This document shows positions 10,111 through 22,400 of a DNA stretch of 64,000 bases, piece by piece; the first letter of the stretch is position 1, and each line of letters starts with the position of its first letter. The DNA is taken from NCBI GenBank assembly GCA_946902875.1, contig OX336350.1:20450048-20514047 (forward strand), in the 5' to 3' direction. This DNA is from Nematopogon swammerdamellus (Eukaryota; Arthropoda; Insecta; Lepidoptera; Adelidae). The notes under the pieces were generated by a model. That model was not told the DNA's origin. It was given only the letters and a program-made list of their open reading frames with translations, and did not search any database. Position numbers and translations under genes: made by a program.

Positions 10111-10251
10111 TTACCGCGTATACAGATGGCTAATAAGTAATGAAAATAATAATAAATCAGAGTTCACCAAATTATAAAATTTAAATTTTCCCGGGGCTAG
10201 ACCTAAAACACGCAGTCCACACAACACGAGAATAGCCAATCCATCTTCTTC

Positions 10252-10520
10252 CAGCAATAATAGTAATAGCGAACGAATGACTGACAGACAAGACAATAAC
10301 TGACTGACAGACTGACATGACATTTTTTTTTTTTTTTTTTTATATTATTCGTTTCCTCCCGAAACAGGCAAAACTCATTTGAGTATACAGCCAATTCTGT
10401 TGTAGCTTTTAACGTCTGTAAATTCTCGCACCGCGAGAACCACAAAAATATATATTTTTAATTACAACGACGACGCGACAAACTTCCGCCGTCCGCCATC
10501 TTTTTACCCGATTCATGACA
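10252..10520 (-). promoter_or_regulatory. Probable PSMA4 promoter / 5' UTR region displaced by the LINE
   Basis: If the LINE and one target copy are removed, this stretch lies about 110 bp upstream of the PSMA4 start codon. On the minus strand it holds AAAGATGGCGGACGGCGG near 10485-10505, a motif of the kind found at TATA-less housekeeping promoters, then CpG-bearing sequence (GTCGCGTCGTCG). A 20-nt T run is at 10323-10341. The promoter role is inferred from position and composition. Confidence 0.45.
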
Positions 10521-11279
10521 ACTAATTTTTTTTGTGTTGGCCTGCATGATCCAAAGAGAATATATCATCTCGTTCACACGTTTCCAGTGTAAAAAAACCG
10601 TTTAAAAAGGGAAGATATTCTGCTGCTCTTTTTGTAATGCAATCATAAGTCCACACAGTTAGTGCGGAAGGAGACATTGTGTTGTGTGTCGTCGTGTCGT
10701 GGCCACAGATTACTGATGTATGTCGTGGCGTGCAAGAAAATTAAAATTATGATTTTTACTTGACAAAAGCCAACTGTTCAATAAATGTCAAACTCGTTTT
10801 CATTCAATTGGATCAACATGTCGTGATATTTTCTTTGCAATTTTAAATTTTGCAGTATTTTATTCTCACTTTTAATATAATTTTAAAAATAAACTATTTT
10901 TTCAATAACATTTTGTTTCTTCTTGCACGCAGTAGGGCTCTTGGTGGGGGATTTAGTGCGATAGTTTGTATGGACACCCTGCATTTTTACTTAGAAGGCT
11001 CATACTGCAGCAGTTGTTCCTTAGGTGCTCCTGAGTGGATTTCCATCGGTAGACATCGGGGGTCACCGCGGGTATGGCGGGGGGAGGGGGTGGAAGTTTG
11101 CTTCTGCCGCGCTTCACTTTGTACCCTATTCCTTCAAAACTAGTATTAGGGCAAGTGTGATGTCATTTTCGGATAAATCAAGGATGACGGATTCATTTCT
11201 GAAAGAAACATTTTGCCTTTCATACAAAAAAATATAAATATTAGGCAAAACTCACAAAACGTGAAAATATTTTTTTTAA
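10521..11279. other. Spacer with no gene recognised
   Basis: AT-rich flank, then a GC-richer patch (10925-11150) with a G run (GGCGGGGGGAGGGGGTGG near 11078). Short frames here have no recognisable motif. Confidence 0.5.
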
Positions 11280-12060
11280 ATAAACGTCGTTTACTTTTGA
11301 ACTACTAAAGATAAAGATAAATAAAAAATATTTGCTAAAAGCTGCATTTACACTCGCCGGAAGACAGTTCCACACTCTAGCGGTGCGACAAAGAAACGAT
11401 TTAGAGAACCGATGGGTTCTCAAAAGCCCAATGTCAACAACAAAAGGGTGCTGAGTCTCTCTGCGACGAGTCATGCGGAGATAGGACGGGTGGCAGGGAA
11501 TAAAGGAAGCTAGTTTCACAGAGCAGCGTCTGTGATAATAGTATCTGTAAAACAGACTAAGCGAACCCACAAATCGTCTGTGACTCAGTGACTCCAGACC
11601 ATCTGTATGTTTCGGGTCACCAACAAGACGGATGGCTCGGCGCTGTATCGAGTCCAAGGACGCAAGCAGATAATGCGGACTACCCTCCCAGATGTGACTG
11701 CAGTACTCCATCACCGGCCTAATCTGTGTTTTGTACAACAGGAATAGTTGTGCCGATGAGAAGAACCGCCGATTGCGGAAAAGTATTCCCAATTTTCTGG
11801 ATGCAGTTTTGGCCTTAGAATCTATTAGTTGCCGGAAACCCACTTATTTTGATATAGTGGTGCCCAGGAGGTCCAGGTGCTGCGAGACAGGTACGACGCT
11901 ACTTTGGAAACTAGCTTGGAAAGGAAAGGGATCGACCTTAGCAGATAATGCGCAGCACTGAGTCTTACTAACGTTGAAGGCGACAAGGTTCTCCTGGCCC
12001 CATAGAGCTACTTTTCCGAGAACGTTATCGACCTTATCAACAACTGAACATGAGCCTCCC
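11280..12060 (-). mobile_element. Jockey-like LINE, RT thumb/C-terminal remnant
   Basis: The minus strand encodes KAKTASRKLGILFRNRRFF, LLYKTQIRPVMEYCSHIWEG, LDSIQRRAIRLVGDP, VGSLSLFYRYY and a tail FLCRTARVWNCLP. This is the conserved region after the reverse transcriptase palm in Jockey elements. Upstream coding sequence to about 12060 is frame-broken. It is a truncated dead copy. Confidence 0.85.
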
Positions 12061-13418
12061 TGTGCCGCGAATTACCTATGGTACCTATGGGAACGTATGT
12101 AGTATGTACCCATATCACGTGACCGATTTTAGGCCACTTTTGACCCCCCCCCCCCCCCCCTCCCCTATGTGGACTATACATTAATTGTTAAGTTTCCCTT
12201 TTGAATGTGCCACGAAGTGATTGTTTTGTGTGTCTACAGACAGCCTCTGCATCCGTCTTTTTAAAATATATTTTGAAATAACACGTGACAGGGTAATGAA
12301 ATGACCCTCCGCCCTCTACCCTGGGACCCAGCCTGGTATTTTGACAAAACCCCCCACCTCCCCCCAAATCGGTCACGTGGTATTGGTATTGGTACGTTCG
12401 TACGTTCCCTAATAAATAAATAACCATACAGTTTTTTAGGGTTCCGTGCCCCGTGCCTCATTTTAAATGAATCTTAGAAATCGTCTCTGTCAGGAGTCTG
12501 GACTTTCTCCACCACGAGAGTGTAAGTATGAAACTTGGATAATCTACGTTATCTTTGCAAGTCGCGATGACAAGGCGGTTGATTCTGATTTCACTGTCCG
12601 CTACGTCAACGAGCATATCATCAGATATATATTTTTTTTCTGTTTTCTTTTGAAAAGCGTGGTAGTGAGTGACGTGGTAGGTAGATAGATACTAATGCAT
12701 GTAAGACTTTGTCGCTCTAACTCACAAGTTGGTTTCGTGCTTCAAAAAACTACATGGGAGCATTTGAGCGAGCTGCGACAGAGTTCTACAAGTCTGTCTC
12801 AACTTTTTTAAGACGATTGTAGGTAGCTACCTTCGCCTTGTATTGTAGGCAGCAAATACGTTTTCGCGTGTTTTTCGCGCAACTAGAGACAACAGTCAGG
12901 CACGCACATCAATCAGTCGTTCGTGAGACGCGAACCGCTTGTGGTTCCCGCGCGAACTTAAACGTGCATTTTTAATGTTATGGACTTCGAAGTTACAAAA
13001 TAAATTTCAATAAAAACAATTAAAATATTCAATTTACCTACACAATATTTTTTTTATCAAATAAGACTGAAAATGACTTATAAATTAAATAACTGAATTC
13101 ATATAAATTACAAAAAATATTAAATGAAAAAACAATAGCTATGGAATAATGATTAATGAGTAATGAATGACTAATTGAATAGCATTTAATTGAATTTTAT
13201 TAAAATACAGTTTTTAAAAGGGTGCGCTGATTTAAAAACTTTCCCTTTTGCTTATCGAAGTCGGGTAAAAAACAGCAACATAAAATACAATATGCATTCA
13301 TTCTCAAGGAGCATAACTTCATAAAGTAATTAAATAAGTTTATACGTCACGACACGACTGTTTATTAATTCAATCAAACTAATAGAAAAAAATCTGTAGA
13401 TTAATATTGAAGGTCGCG
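12061..13418 (+). promoter_or_regulatory. Upstream region of transporter 1, possible promoter near 12880-12960
   Basis: Mostly unassigned AT-rich DNA with a C run at 12146-12160 and a short inverted phrase containing CACGTGA. At 12880-12960 a CpG-bearing patch has TCAGTCGTTCGTG (12913), which matches the arthropod initiator TCAGT. About 500 bp separate it from the ATG at 13419. No TATA box is evident. Its role as the transporter 1 start is inferred. Confidence 0.3.
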
Positions 13419-16400
13419 ATGGGCAGTTGTCTCGCGAACGATGGGAGCAGCGTGAACGAGATAGATAGTGAAAGAGAACTTCTGTTGTCGGGTGTCGCAG
13501 CAGCCCGCGAGCCCGCAGCCGCGACACACCGACACGCGTTCCGTCTCGCCGTGGAGGTTCCGCTCTTCGCCGCCTTCTTCGCGGGCTCTCTTTCGGGTGA
13601 GATTTCACACCTATCGCGAAAATTTAGAATTTGTTGTTCAAATAAACCAAACCAAAGAATTATGTATGTACCTACTGGGGGCTGCCTTCCCAAATGTGGC
13701 TACAATATTCCATCACCGGCCTAACCTGCGATTTGTACAACATAAGTAGGTAGGTAGTTGTGCCGGTGAGAAGAACCTCCTATTTCAATATAGGATCCCC
13801 AGTTTTTTTTATGTGGTTTTGGCCTTGGACTCAATAAACTGCCTAAAGCCCACGTCCTTCGAAATGTTGCACCCCAGTAGGTCTAGGTGCTCCGAGACAG
13901 GAACGACACTGCCTTGGAAACTTGCAAGGAGAGGGCTAAGGGGTCGACCTTAGCAGAGAAATACACAGCATTGCGTCTTGCGAACATTGAAGGCAACAAG
14001 ATCTCGTTGCCCCAAGTGGCAACTTTTTCAAGAACCTTATCCACCCTTTCTACAACAGAACGTTGCGCCTTGCTGGGCTGTGCATCTCTGGATTTACAGG
14101 ATCTATTTGTGTAAGTGGGGGTACATCGACAGTGTGACGGTAGAATGGGGATGGAGGGATCGCATTGTGCAGCTCCTTGGAACACTCAACTACCTACATT
14201 GTTCAATAGTGTAGACCTTAGGACGGAGAGGACGTAAAAAGGCGGGTCTGTCAGGCCGGCATGGCATCCGCAATCCCCGTGTATCACAGAATGTCCATGG
14301 GCATCCTTAGAAACCTACTTGTAGATGAAACGATCCCACATGCCGCGCTATCCATTAAAACACTTACTTACCTACACCTATATAACAAACACTGCCAAAC
14401 CTTGAATGCGTAATGAAATGAATGAATGAACTACACAATCATTGGACCGTGATACGAACTAATTTCCTCATTAGAAGACTTCTTTACAAGGAAATCATTG
14501 GTTTCGTTTACATCAAGTAAATTCTTAGCATTTTTTGCTTCTTTATATTTTCTCAAGAAATAATCAGTTACAACTTTGCGTACATTGTGGGCAGTTCAAT
14601 TTAATTTGACACAGTTCTTTAATATTTTGATGTTGGAATAAATTTACATATTTGACGTAATCAATAGTTATAGTATGCGTAGACGTAAGGAGATACCTAC
14701 CTACCTACATGTATGCAATGCAACAAAGCCGATATGGCTGTTAAAAATAAAGTATCGTAGGTAGGAGATAAATGAAGGTCACGCGAGGTGATTGTGTCCG
14801 CAGCGCCAAACGACGACGTATGGTCTCTGGTTTTAGGTGCATTACCTCCTTTAGAACTTTGCCAAAATGACAAATTTTACTTGCGCCTCACTAAGACAGG
14901 GCGTTGTACAGTGGCGGGGCATGAACTTAATTTGATGTGGGCAAGGTAAATTTTGCGAGGCCCTCTCATTTTTGCCAATACTACAGCCACTATACTGTAT
15001 TCAATATTCACTGCCTCTGTCCTGCTTTACCATCTTGTGTCGGATAAAGGCTTTATAGTAAGGTTTAGTTTGCCTTTGATTAAGTCTAAACATGTTTACT
15101 CGGGGTCTCTTTTAATAGATCAAGCTGAATATTTTTCACGAATCAAAGCTGCATGAACCTTCGAGGCGCGAGGCCCCACGGGCCGCGAGGCCGTGGGCGG
15201 TCGCCCACGTCGCCCACGCCTTTTGCAGGCATCGCTGGTTTCATGTGTCCCTTACATTACTATTTACATTAGTTTATGTCCCTTGCCTTGGCCGTTACAT
15301 GTTATATTTTGTCTAGTTAGCTATAGCTATAATGATTCTACCGTGGATTTCGATTTACGATTAGTAGAACTGTCTGGATGTTTTGTGTCCATTTTGTTCT
15401 AGTTACCGTAGAACTAATAGAATAGTAGAACATGGACTAACTAGGTGATAGGCCCAAAATTGTAGTATTGGTTTTCTTTCACAAAATTTCTTCTAATAAA
15501 GTTATATTTAATTTCTGATTTCAGGGATGATAAATTTTTTCTCAGAAAAAAATAATATTTATTTAAATTTTGAACCATATATTTTTAGTACTTTTTGCAC
15601 ATTTCACCAGTGATGAGGTATTTTTGATTACACTATCTATGATTCACTGCATTCCATTACTGAGATGCTGCATATCAGTTTACTAATCTTAAAGTTGGAA
15701 TAAAGTATTTTCGCGTAGTCAGTCAGTCAACGTGTAAGCGTCCACTGCTGGACATACGCCTCTCCAATTTTCCTCCAGTCCTCCCGGCCTTCAGCAGCGG
15801 TACGGAACCACTGCTTTCCGCCGACGTACTTGATGTCGTCGTCCCACCTGGCGGGTGGTCTTCCCGCACTCCATTTTCCTGTCCACGGCCGCCAGTGTAG
15901 GACACGGACATTTTTGCGTAGAGACTCTTGCTATTCAAAAGTTTAAAGTACGGATACCTTAAAATAACGTAAGATACCTACTACTACACATACCGTACAT
16001 TTCAAAACCCTTGCCCGACCTAACACGATCACTTTTATCCGTTACAGGAGCAGTCAGCAACAACTTCCTGCTGTTCCGAACGTGCGTGAACACGCTCCAC
16101 TACAATGTGTCAATGTGCGAGAAGCTCCAAGCTCGCCACGCCGAGAGCGATGACATTAAGCGGCTCGAAGCCGAGGTTCAGAGCGAGGCCGCCATGATGC
16201 TCATGATGATCTCGGTTCTCGGTGGACTGATGCCGGCCATCTTGTCGTTCTTCCTGGGCGCCTGGTCCGACAAGCACGGCAGGAAGGCGCTCATTCTTTG
16301 GCCTTATTTCGGTAAAGCCAATCAAAGTGATGTCAGCCTCGGTAGGTCAGCGGTGCGGTCGGTCGACTGTTATTGAGCACACGTGGGGGTCTACCGGCGT

Positions 16401-19400
16401 TAATCCGTCGCTACTGACACAAATACTCGCATATTTCATCCAATAGCCGGGCTGGATGCCTCACCGAACGCCTTCTGTTTGGTTGAGTGAGATCGTTTCT
16501 CATACTCACATCGACGAGTGAGTAACGCCGGTACAGGGGCTGGCCCGGTCAGTACTTGGATGGGTGACCGCTCGACCGTTGGAGGCAACCCGTGGTTCAG
16601 ATTCCACGTAAAACTGTAGGCCCTTCCCTTGTTAACTTAACAGGTGGTAGGGTTTATCCCGCCCGGGTTGATAACACCGCACTGAATGAAACGTCGGTCG
16701 AAACGGCTATGTAAATACTTAGTTCTTGTTTTCCGTCCAGTTCAGTGTTGTAGCCGACATGAAATGAAGGTAAGAAGTGATATTGCACCTAGTTCACCCG
16801 GTGTTATGGGCTGACATCACGGATGTTGTAACTTAAAGGTGATGTAGCCAACCGTGTTAGTCTCCATAAAAAAATTTAAAAAAGTTCACTTGGACAAAGC
16901 AGTTTTGATGACTACTTTGGAGGACACCGCTACTTTGATCGTGGCAATAGTGATCAAAAAGCACTTGGACATGGCGTCTAATCAAAATGGACTTGGACGG
17001 CGCTCAACTTTTCAAAGTTCACTTGGATGAAACAAAATGGCGTCAAATGAAAAAAAAGTGGCACGTCGCAATATAGAAAATATGGTGAGCGAGATGCTCT
17101 CAAATTCGTCGAATTACCTATTGTATACGAGGCAGGAGCTGTACTTTGGGATGTGAGGCTCAAAAACTACAATAAGGAGGATGCCTTTTACGAGATTTTA
17201 TTTCTTTCTACTGTCTTAGCTCTTCTTCTCAACAAGAAGTCTGCTACAATTCCGATAGCGTCTATCAACAAATCTGTCTTGTTCGAAATCTTTCGATTAA
17301 AGAATGAAGAAACGCATCCAAGTGAATGTTATGTTTCAATCGGAATCAAAGTGAACTTGTATCAAAGTTACTTTGTCAAAATTACTTTGTCCAAGCGAAC
17401 TTTATTTCTGTCAACGCGGCTTTAGCCAATTTCTTTATTTTTTTATATTTTTTTTATGGAAACTGACACGGTTGGCTACATCACCTACAACATCCGTGAT
17501 GTCAGCCCATAACACCGGGTGAACTTGGTGCCACGTCAGTGCTTCCCTTCGGTGGTGCCGGCTACACTGAACTGGACGGAAAACACAAACTGTTTACATA
17601 GCTACCGACCTTCGACCGACCTTTCATTCAGTGCGGTGGTACCAACCCGGGCGGGTTAAACCCTACCACCTAGTAATATAAGAAGGGAGTCATATCCCTT
17701 AGTCGCCTTGTACGACATACACGGGGAGAGATGCAGTGGGGCTATTCTTTTAAAGTACCGGCCGGCCCCACACGGTACAACTAACATATGAAACTTGACA
17801 CGGTTGACTACGTCATATGATCTACCATGCATGCCCATCATATTTCTGTCACGAATACGTACCGTGTATGCTTTTCGAGCGTGGAAACAGAGCTGCAGAA
17901 ACTTCAGTACTTCTATCTAATCTAGGCACCTACCCAAAATGTATGCATGTAAAAGAAAGCGAAGAATTGTAGAGTCACTTTATAAAGCTTGGCTCCAATC
18001 TATCCGGCATGCCGCCTGTGAAATGTCCTTATGTTATGCCACTTGGGCGATGGAATCTCGCACGGGGGACCATTAAATTCGTTGATATACGTATCGACCT
18101 CTCAAAGAAGCTACAGTACTTGTTTCATTGAACACTGACTTGAAGTGATCCTCCGAAATTATCTCTAACATAACGAGCATGTATAAAGAACATTATGAGA
18201 GTAGAAGAGACGGTAGATGTGTGTCAGGATCGTGGCACGTGAAGATCCGTTGTCTCTGCCTACCCCACCGGGAAACGCATGTATGTAACAAGCCAAACCG
18301 ATCAGGAACCCCTCGGGCAGTTGTAGAACTCAATCATTCCCCTTGTTTGTAAAGCGCCTTAGGAACTGTTCAATATTAACTTTCAGAACCTCATGTCTAA
18401 GCACAGAAGGCGTCTCCCCTTTGATTACGGTTATCTGAAGCGGCGGGTGGCCGAGTGGTTTGGGCATCGGCTTCTCATGCGAGAGGTCCTCGGTTCGAAT
18501 CCGGTCGGCGTGTACCAATGAGTTTTTTCTGACGAAAAAATTTACGTGCATACCTACATCTGCTGCTTCACCCTTCGGAACCGGTGTAGAACTGTAGGTC
18601 CCTTCCCTTGCCTCTTACTAGGTGGTAGGCTCAAATAGTAGCCGACTGGGTTGATACCACCGTACTGGATGTAAGATGGCCGCATAGCAGCCTCGGCTGT
18701 GTTCTCCTCTAGTCCAGTATAGCCAGCAATCCAGGGAAATCTCAGGTGTGGCACCTACCTTCTCGGAGGTGATATTGGCTGGTCGAAGCATGCGCTTTGG
18801 GCCCTCCGACAAAGCCACCCATACCGGATTACATAAAAAAAAACTGTGATGTGATGATAAATATAGGTTGTCTGGTGCGTGTGCAGGTCTCGTGGTGTCG
18901 TCTGGGCTCCTGGTGATGTTCAGCTTGCTGCCAAACGTGGATCCCTGGTGGTTCGTGCTCTGCTTCCTGCCCTACTCGCTGGCGGGCGGAGACAGCACAC
19001 TGGCTCTAGGCTGCTACTGCTACATCACCGACATCACTGACGACACAAATAGGTCTTTCAGGTGAGCCATATTTTATTCCTGTCATGTTGGTGTTGTTGT
19101 CGATCGCCATTTTCGAATGTGCAGGTAGGGACGAGAATAATTATATTTAGCACACCGCACGCCGCATCCCGACAATCGGGATAAGTAAAGTAATCGGTCT
19201 TGTTCACTTCATTTTATTGTTTTGTTAGTATTAAGTTTGTGTCATTCTTCTTCTCTGTTTTGCTACCCTTATAATAAGTGTTCATAAAAGTCAGGTTGAC
19301 TGGCAGAGATTGGCTTAGGTAATAAGTCCACCTTTTGTATATTTTTTTTTGTATTGGAAAGTAATAAAGCATATTCTATTCTATTCTATTGTGCTGCAAG

Positions 19401-22400
19401 TACTCTAGTAAATTACGGCACAACGCCGACCACCACGCGTTTAGCAAAGTATTCGAACAAAAAGCTATCAGGCAGCAAGTAAGGCACGAATATCCAACTT
19501 GGCACGGTCCTTTCACCGAGTCAGGCAGTAGGTGAGTCTTCGTGCATTACTTGCAGAATTATCTTGTCCTAATACTTGGCTAAATGTGGCGGTCTGTGTT
19601 GTGCTGTAATTTACCAAAGTTCTTGCAGCGCAACACCGATTACTCTGCTTACCCCTATTGTCGGGATACAGCGTGTGGTATGTATGTATGTAAAGTTTCT
19701 CTTTAGTGAACTCACCGAGTTTCTTGCCGGCTCTTCTTTGTGGGTGTAATCGAACCGGATTGTAAAAACTAAACAGGACAAATTCAAGCGTAGTGTACTA
19801 CCATACGAATGATGAATAAAGGATAAAGAATAAAGCGCAACACCGATTACTCTGCTTACTCCTATTGTCGGGTTACAGCGTGTGGTATGTATGTATGTAA
19901 GGTTTCTCTTTAAGAAGACCGCGGCCGCGAGTGAAACGTTAAGGGTATATTGTGTGCTCGAACTGTGAACAATTTTGCAAGTCCGAAAATCCACTAAGTT
20001 TTGTAATATTACGGGATAAACGGGACTGTAGTACAGTCCCGTTACTCCACCTGCTGTCGAAGGCACCGAGTTCAGATTTCCTTATAGTTTTCCCACCACA
20101 ACTATTGTGGTGGGAAAACTAAAAGGAAATCTCTCTCTCCAACTCCTCTCAGAAGATCAAAAAACTTAGTGGATTTTCGGACTTGCAAAATTGTTCACAG
20201 TTCGAGCACACAAATTACTCTTCACGTTCCACTCGCGGCCGAATAACGTGGGAAAGTTCAAGGAGATCATCTGATCTGCGAGAGTTCCAATTCGACACTC
20301 ACCCATCGATATCGGCCTGAACAGGTTGACACTGCTGCAGGGCATCGGATTCCTGGGCGTGTTCCTAGGCGCGGTCTCCAGCAACTATCTGTTTGTGGCC
20401 GTCGGCTACGTGTACCTGTTCGCCTTCACCGCGGCCCTGTACAGCGTCGCGTGGCTCTACGCAATCTTGTGCATTCCCGAGTCTGTTGTCGATGCTGAAA
20501 AGGTGCGTTTTTATACAGTCATTCAGTGTGTAAGCGTCCACTGCTGGACATACGCCTCTCCAATTTTCCTCCAGTCCTCCCTGCCTTCAGCAGTACGGAA
20601 CCACTGCTTTCCGCCGACGTACTTGATGTCTTCGTCCCAATTGGCGGGTGGTCTTCCCACACTCCGTTTTGCTGTCCACGGCCGCCAGTGTAGGACGCTT
20701 TTGTACACCGCTCCGAAATAACGATACTCAGCCTACATACCGCACGCGCCGTATCCCGACAATCGGGGTAAGTAGAGTAATCGGTTTTGTGCTGCAAGTA
20801 CTCTTGTAAATTACAGCACAGCACCGACCACCACGTTTAGCAATGTATTCGGACAAGATAACTATCAGGCAGCAGTAAGGCACGAAGGCCGTCCACCAGC
20901 TGCATGACTCGCGGTGGAAAGACCGCGCCAAGGTGAGAGGTGGCGAGCCAGTCGCCCTTAAGCACGGCATCTTGTCCTTATCCCTTAGTAGCCTTTTACG
21001 ACATGCACGGGGAGAGATGCAGTGGTACTATTCTTATTAAGTGCCGACCCCCACACAGTACTCAGCCTATCCAATCGAAACTGCTAATAAAGCAAAAATA
21101 GCATTTCCAGACCTTTTAATTAAATAAATACGTAAAAGGCCACTGAGGGATAAGGACAAGGTGCTGTGCTTAAGGGCGACAGGTTGTCTACCTCTCACCT
21201 TAGCACGGTCGTTCCACCGAGTCATACAGCAGGTGGTCTTCGTGCCTTACTGCAGCTTGATAGTTACATATCTTGTGCTAATACATATTATTGCTAAACT
21301 GGTAATCGGTGTTGTGCTGTAATTTACAAGATTTTATGTGTTCCGACTTCCGGTATGGGTGGCTGAGTCAGAGGGGCCAAAGCATATGCTCCGACCAGCC
21401 AATATCATCTCCGAGAAGGTAGGTGCTACACCTGAGACTTCCTTGGATAGCTGGCTATACTGGACTAGAGGAGAACACAACCGAGGCTGCTATGCGGCCA
21501 TCTTACATCCAGTACGGTGGGGATCTACAGTTTACACCGGTTCCGAACTGTGAAGCAGCAGGTGCAGGTATGCACGTAATTTTTTTCGTCAGAAAAAAAC
21601 TCATTGGTACACGCCGACCGGATTCGGACCTATCGCATGAGAAGCCGATGCTTGCGCAGCACAACACCGATTACTCTGCTTACACCGATTGTCGGGATGC
21701 AGTGTGTGTGATATGATAAGTAAGTACCTACCTATATGAAGTATGAACCAATAAACATATTAATTTTTAAGTTTCCGGATTAACAGTAAGTAGTAGGTCG
21801 TTTCGCCCGCTACGTCATGGGCTTCTTCAGGGACTGCGGGGGTTCTTGGAGCCGACGTCTGGTGTCCGTTGTACCAGCCGTCTACAAAGTTCCATGTAGC
21901 TGTGGGAAGAGCTACATCGGCCAAACGAAGAGGATCGTCCATGAGCGAATGTGCGAACACATAAGAGCAGTCAAGAATGGTGACCTGCAGAAATCGGCCA
22001 TTGCGGAACATCTATTGCTTGGTGATAGTAACCACTGGATCCGGTTTGATGAAGTGTCAGTACTAGCGGTAGAACGACACTACACTCCACGCCTAGTCAG
22101 GGAAGCCATCGAAATCACCAGGCACAGAAATTTCAACAGGGACGACAGCATGAATTTATCAAGTTCTTGGCTGCCCGTGCTGTCACAGCACACATCTGCA
22201 AGATCTTCCGCCAAGCCAGCGTCGGAAGACAAAGTGAGTGTTGTGTGCAGCCGGGACTTGTACTTACGATGTATGGATCGCGATCTGACACCGCTGCCAA
22301 ATATTGTGCAACCTACCCACAGCTATAATCTTCGAAAAAGAACAGTTTGACGGCTGGTACAACGGACACCAGACGTCGGCTCCAGGAACTCCCGCAGTCC

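Larger units (their letters stand above)
4481..10251 (-). mobile_element. Full-length I-type non-LTR retrotransposon, 14-bp TSD
   Basis: A complete LINE on the minus strand. Order: 5' UTR (10111-10251), ORF1 with zinc knuckles, ORF2 with endonuclease, reverse transcriptase and RNase H, 3' UTR and a 29-nt poly(A) seen as T at 4481-4509. Both flanks carry the identical 14 bp CAGCAATAATAGTA (4467-4480 and 10252-10265), which fixes the ends. The RNase H domain and three CCHC knuckles fit the I clade better than Jockey; a poly(A) tail instead of TAA repeats is unlike the Drosophila I factor. Intact frames and a perfect target duplication point to recent insertion. It sits between the PSMA4 start region (4358) and its probable promoter (about 10.5 kb), in the same orientation. 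Confidence 0.93.

Noticed and set aside
13407..13724. Alternative start 12 bp upstream for transporter 1
   Set aside because: The upstream codon is TTG; the first ATG is at 13419, and the frame past 13596 is intron.
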